DNA from: Larix sibirica
Lineage: Eukaryota; Streptophyta; Pinopsida; Pinales; Pinaceae
Length of the DNA: 10,648 nucleotides
NCBI GenBank assembly: GCA_004151065.3
Contig: NWUY0300037654.1
Coordinates: forward strand, 1,526 to 12,173
Reading direction: 5' to 3'
Below the pieces are notes generated by a model that saw only the letters and a list, made by a program, of their open reading frames with translations, made no database searches and was not told the origin of the DNA. How positions within the stretch are numbered: position 1 is the stretch's first letter; every line of letters begins with the position of its first letter. Of the stretch, positions 7,982 through 10,648 are shown one piece after another. The translations under genes and the position numbers were made by a program.

Positions 7982-9060
7982 TTTAGTTGAAGGATTCAAA
8001 TATTGAATATCAAACCTAGATTCACTAATTTAGGCTTTATTTTACCCTTAAAAAAATGAAGGTGCTTCTATCGATTACCTTGTCATACAAAGTCATTGCA
8101 TTGTTAGTCGAGCTATGCGTGATGACCGTACTAAAGGTAATCCACATCATGTCGTGTTGCCTTTCAAGTCGTTGGTAAAAAGACAATTCTACTTAATTTG
8201 TTATTAATATGGGATCATTGACTTCATTAGCAAAGGTGTACTATAACATTCACTTGCTATTAGAATAGTGATGTCTTACGAGTGTTGGTTGACAAGAAGA
8301 CAACTTTGTGCATAGCTTGAGGGTGAAGATTACATATGTTATTAGGGACTCTACACCTAACCTACCAGGTATTGCCTATGTGACACATGTCCTTGGTATA
8401 AGATAAGGACCACAATGGTTGTGAGTTGCCACGTGGCTTCCAGAATTTTAATGTTCATGATTAATATCATTGAAATGCACAAGTAGTAATTGATTGAAAT
8501 GCAAAGCATACATGGGATTCAATCAGGTCTCCTCTTCCGGGGTAAGAGATTCAATTCTCCAATCAAATCCACCGAGAGGCAAGATAAACTTCACAAACCA
8601 CACAAGTCAATGAGGCTTTCATTCTTTACTAGTGCGAAATAGACATCCATGATGCTCATGGAAAATTTTGCACTCCGGATCCAATGAAAGTCTTCAATCA
8701 CCTTTCGTGCTACTCGTAGCTTCTCCATGATTTGACGAGTGTTCACCGGGTAAATACTTTGTTGCAATAAGGTTTGAAAAAGTGAATCATGACAAAAAAA
8801 TATCTTCATGTTCATCACGTAAAGCTGTTTAAAAATAATTTCTTGGAGAGTGTAGAGTTAATAATTCAAAACTCTTTCTCGAAGGTTTGGGTTACTAATT
8901 TAAAACTCTGCAAAGAGTTTGGTTTTACTTGTTTTTTTTATTACAAGGAATTATTATGTTGGAGAAATGGATGGTTAGATCAATGGTTGATAAACAATTT
9001 TGGGTTTGTAGATGAAGGTATCTCTGGGTTGGTGAACTTCGAAGTTTGAACATGTCAGTA
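7982..9060. other. Intergenic stretch with no supported gene
   Basis: The sequence is of more balanced composition at 8050-8800. A perfect 10-bp palindrome GCCACGTGGC with a G-box core sits at 8428-8437. A 75-codon minus-strand frame (8818-8591) is mildly coding-like but matches nothing I recognise. The plus-strand frame at 8789-9049 overlaps it and has an internal short duplication (AACTCT segments near 8870 and 8904). Confidence 0.5.
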
Positions 9061-9068
9061 ATGTTTTT

Positions 9069-9192
9069 ATGTTTTATGATTAGTATAAAAAATTAAACAA
9101 ATAAAATTGTATAAGTTTAAATGTTTTATGAAAATAACCATATTGTAATGTAAAAATTAAATAAATAAAACTGTATAAATTTAAGTATTTTA
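9069..9192. repeat. AT-rich tandem duplication of about 60 bp
   Basis: AAATTAAACAAATAAAATTGTATAAGTTTAAAT-like sequence near 9090 recurs near 9154 at an offset of 64, with a few transitions. Each copy is associated with ATGTTTTATG. Confidence 0.7.
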
Positions 9193-9256
9193 AGCACACT
9201 TGGCTCGATTAACTATAGATTATAGTAAAACCTTCAAGAATAAAACTGGAAACAAA

Positions 9257-9372
9257 TCTTACTTAGACTTCCTTAGGGAGTCCATCATGAGGGGATCACA
9301 GTGCCGTCATCCATCTCAATCATGGCATTGTGATCCCATGATGATGAACTCACTTTGGAAGTTTGAGTAACA
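9257..9372. repeat. Long imperfect inverted repeat (49-bp arms, 18-nt loop)
   Basis: Arms 9257-9305 and 9324-9372 pair position by position with no bulges. By hand about 42 of 49 positions pair, including three G-T wobbles, with isolated mismatches at 9258, 9273-9274, 9277, 9282, 9289 and 9291. The inner 14 positions from 9292 to 9305 pair continuously. The structure is compatible with a plant microRNA precursor or a very small foldback element. Strand and transcription are unknown. Confidence 0.75.
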
Positions 9373-10493
9373 AGCTTTTTTCAAATTTTATTTTTAAAAA
9401 TTTGTTGGATGTAAAATGTAATCTCTTTACAATATGGTAAAACCGATAAACCAAATTAATTATATTAATTTTTTTAAATTTGAATGGATATTGGAATCTT
9501 GTTAAACTAAAGCTAAATAGATCATTATCTATAGACAATATGGCCCTTTAAATTATTTCTTCAAAATAAGTGTGTTTGTCATGTTAGTAATTTATGGAAG
9601 CATTTTTTAGAAATAGTTGCAAATGAAACAACTCCTGTTCGTATTGTGTTGGCATAGAGTATCTTAGCACATATTTTGACAATGCAAGTATATTCAAAAA
9701 TGTTGAAGCACCTATGTTTGAAATGTGGGTGGGGATAAAATTTTCTTTGTAAAGTTTATCCAAAAATTGTTCTTTTAAGTGATGTTGATTTTATTTACAT
9801 TATTATTAAGAAAAGACTTGGTCAATACTATTAGTATAATGAGCAAGCGTGTTAAATTTTGGCTTAGAGTCATCATCATGTTAAACACTTTAACTTAACT
9901 CTATATTATAACTCAACAAATTACTTAATAAGGATAGGATATATATACATATGTGTGTGAGATTTTTTTTAATAATTTACGGAATCTACAAGTGACTAGG
10001 TTTCATATTCAATTGGTTACCATTATATACCCTAGGTTAGGTGCAATATCCTCACACGTAAATGGAAACTTGGGCTTCAACTTAGGGACAAGACATCCCA
10101 CCCTAAGTGCCTACTAACCCATACACAATAAGCTAATTAAATATTAAAACAAAATAAAAAGAGTGTAAAACTTACCTCTTAATCAAACTTTTTTAAATTA
10201 AAATTTACTACAAATTGTAAAACTAATTACTAAATTAACCAAATTAACGAAATGTAAAAGAAACCATGCCTTTATAAAGAACTTGTGGTCTTTTAACTTT
10301 GTCCCTAAATTAATCAAATTAATTACTGAAAATAAAAAAGTCTAATAACATTTCAATAATTTAACCTTTCTTTTTCATAAATAAAGCTAAGCATGATTAT
10401 ATTGCTTTCACATTTCTTTTCACAAAATGTTACAAGTTTGTCGATCTTTCTAGGGAATTACACTCATCTTAAACCATTAGAGAAAACAATAAA
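9373..10493. other. AT-rich intergenic stretch, no gene seen
   Basis: Both strands are dense with stops. A segment at about 10149-10178 (AAATAAAAAGAGTGTAAAAC, then TTACCTCT) resembles 7834-7862, suggesting a dispersed repeat present twice in the window. Nothing else is supported. Confidence 0.6.
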
Positions 10494-10648
10494 ATATGTT
10501 ATGATATTAATATTGGAAAATCTCCAATTCAATCTAAATGTGGGAAATGATAACGAGTTTTAGAATTTAAAAAATGTTACATATTAATATCGGAAGGTCT
10601 CCAATCCAATCTAGATGTGGGAAATGATAACGAGTTTTAGAATTTAAA
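10494..10648. repeat. 77-bp tandem repeat running off the window end
   Basis: Copies at about 10494-10571 and 10572-10648 share GTGGGAAATGATAACGAGTT and TTAGAATTTAAA exactly, and TATTAATATYGGAA and TCTCCAATYCAATCTARATG with mostly transition differences, at a constant 77-base offset. The array may continue beyond the window. Confidence 0.85.

Overview
This window looks like nuclear DNA from a land plant, most likely a seed plant. It holds one intact intron-containing plant transcription-factor gene, a long AT-rich intergenic background, and a decayed retroelement whose RNase H resembles plant RVT_3-type domains. The diffuse repeats and eroded retroposon would suit a large, old genome such as a gymnosperm's, but this is only a guess.

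The single gene I can fully support lies on the minus strand at 5156-2877. It is a three-exon HD-Zip class I homeodomain-leucine zipper factor. The splice model (88 + 368 + 369 nt, introns of 115 and 1340 nt, all GT-AG) gives a 274-residue protein with a complete homeodomain, a zipper heptad that continues in register across the second splice junction, and an acidic/aromatic C-terminal tail. Its leader has three short upstream ORFs, and a comparatively GC-rich promoter region extends to about 6060. The large intron 2 is built mostly of diverged repeats and contains one exon-like segment that would break the zipper if included.

Left of the gene, 1-740 carries degenerate direct repeats. From 785 to 2183 there is a minus-strand retroposon, 5'-truncated inside an RNase H domain. 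It ends in an A-tract and is flanked by a 16-bp near-identical direct repeat, which is the signature of target-primed reverse transcription. Downstream of its RNase H is a second, coiled-coil-like reading frame whose five in-frame stops can all be explained by Gln codons mutated C to T. The stretch 2200-2876 is the 3' flank of the gene and holds two small tandem arrays.

Right of the gene, 6100-10648 is AT-rich intergenic DNA with no gene I can support. It contains several local duplications (6983-7087, 7106-7306, 7881-7981, 9069-9192 and a 77-bp tandem at 10494-10648). It also contains one long imperfect foldback at 9257-9372, with about 42 of 49 stem positions paired, which could be a small-RNA precursor or a tiny MITE-like element. 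I found no rRNA, tRNA, CRISPR or bacterial-type feature. The foldback and the TSD-flanked retroposon are the most notable non-genic structures.
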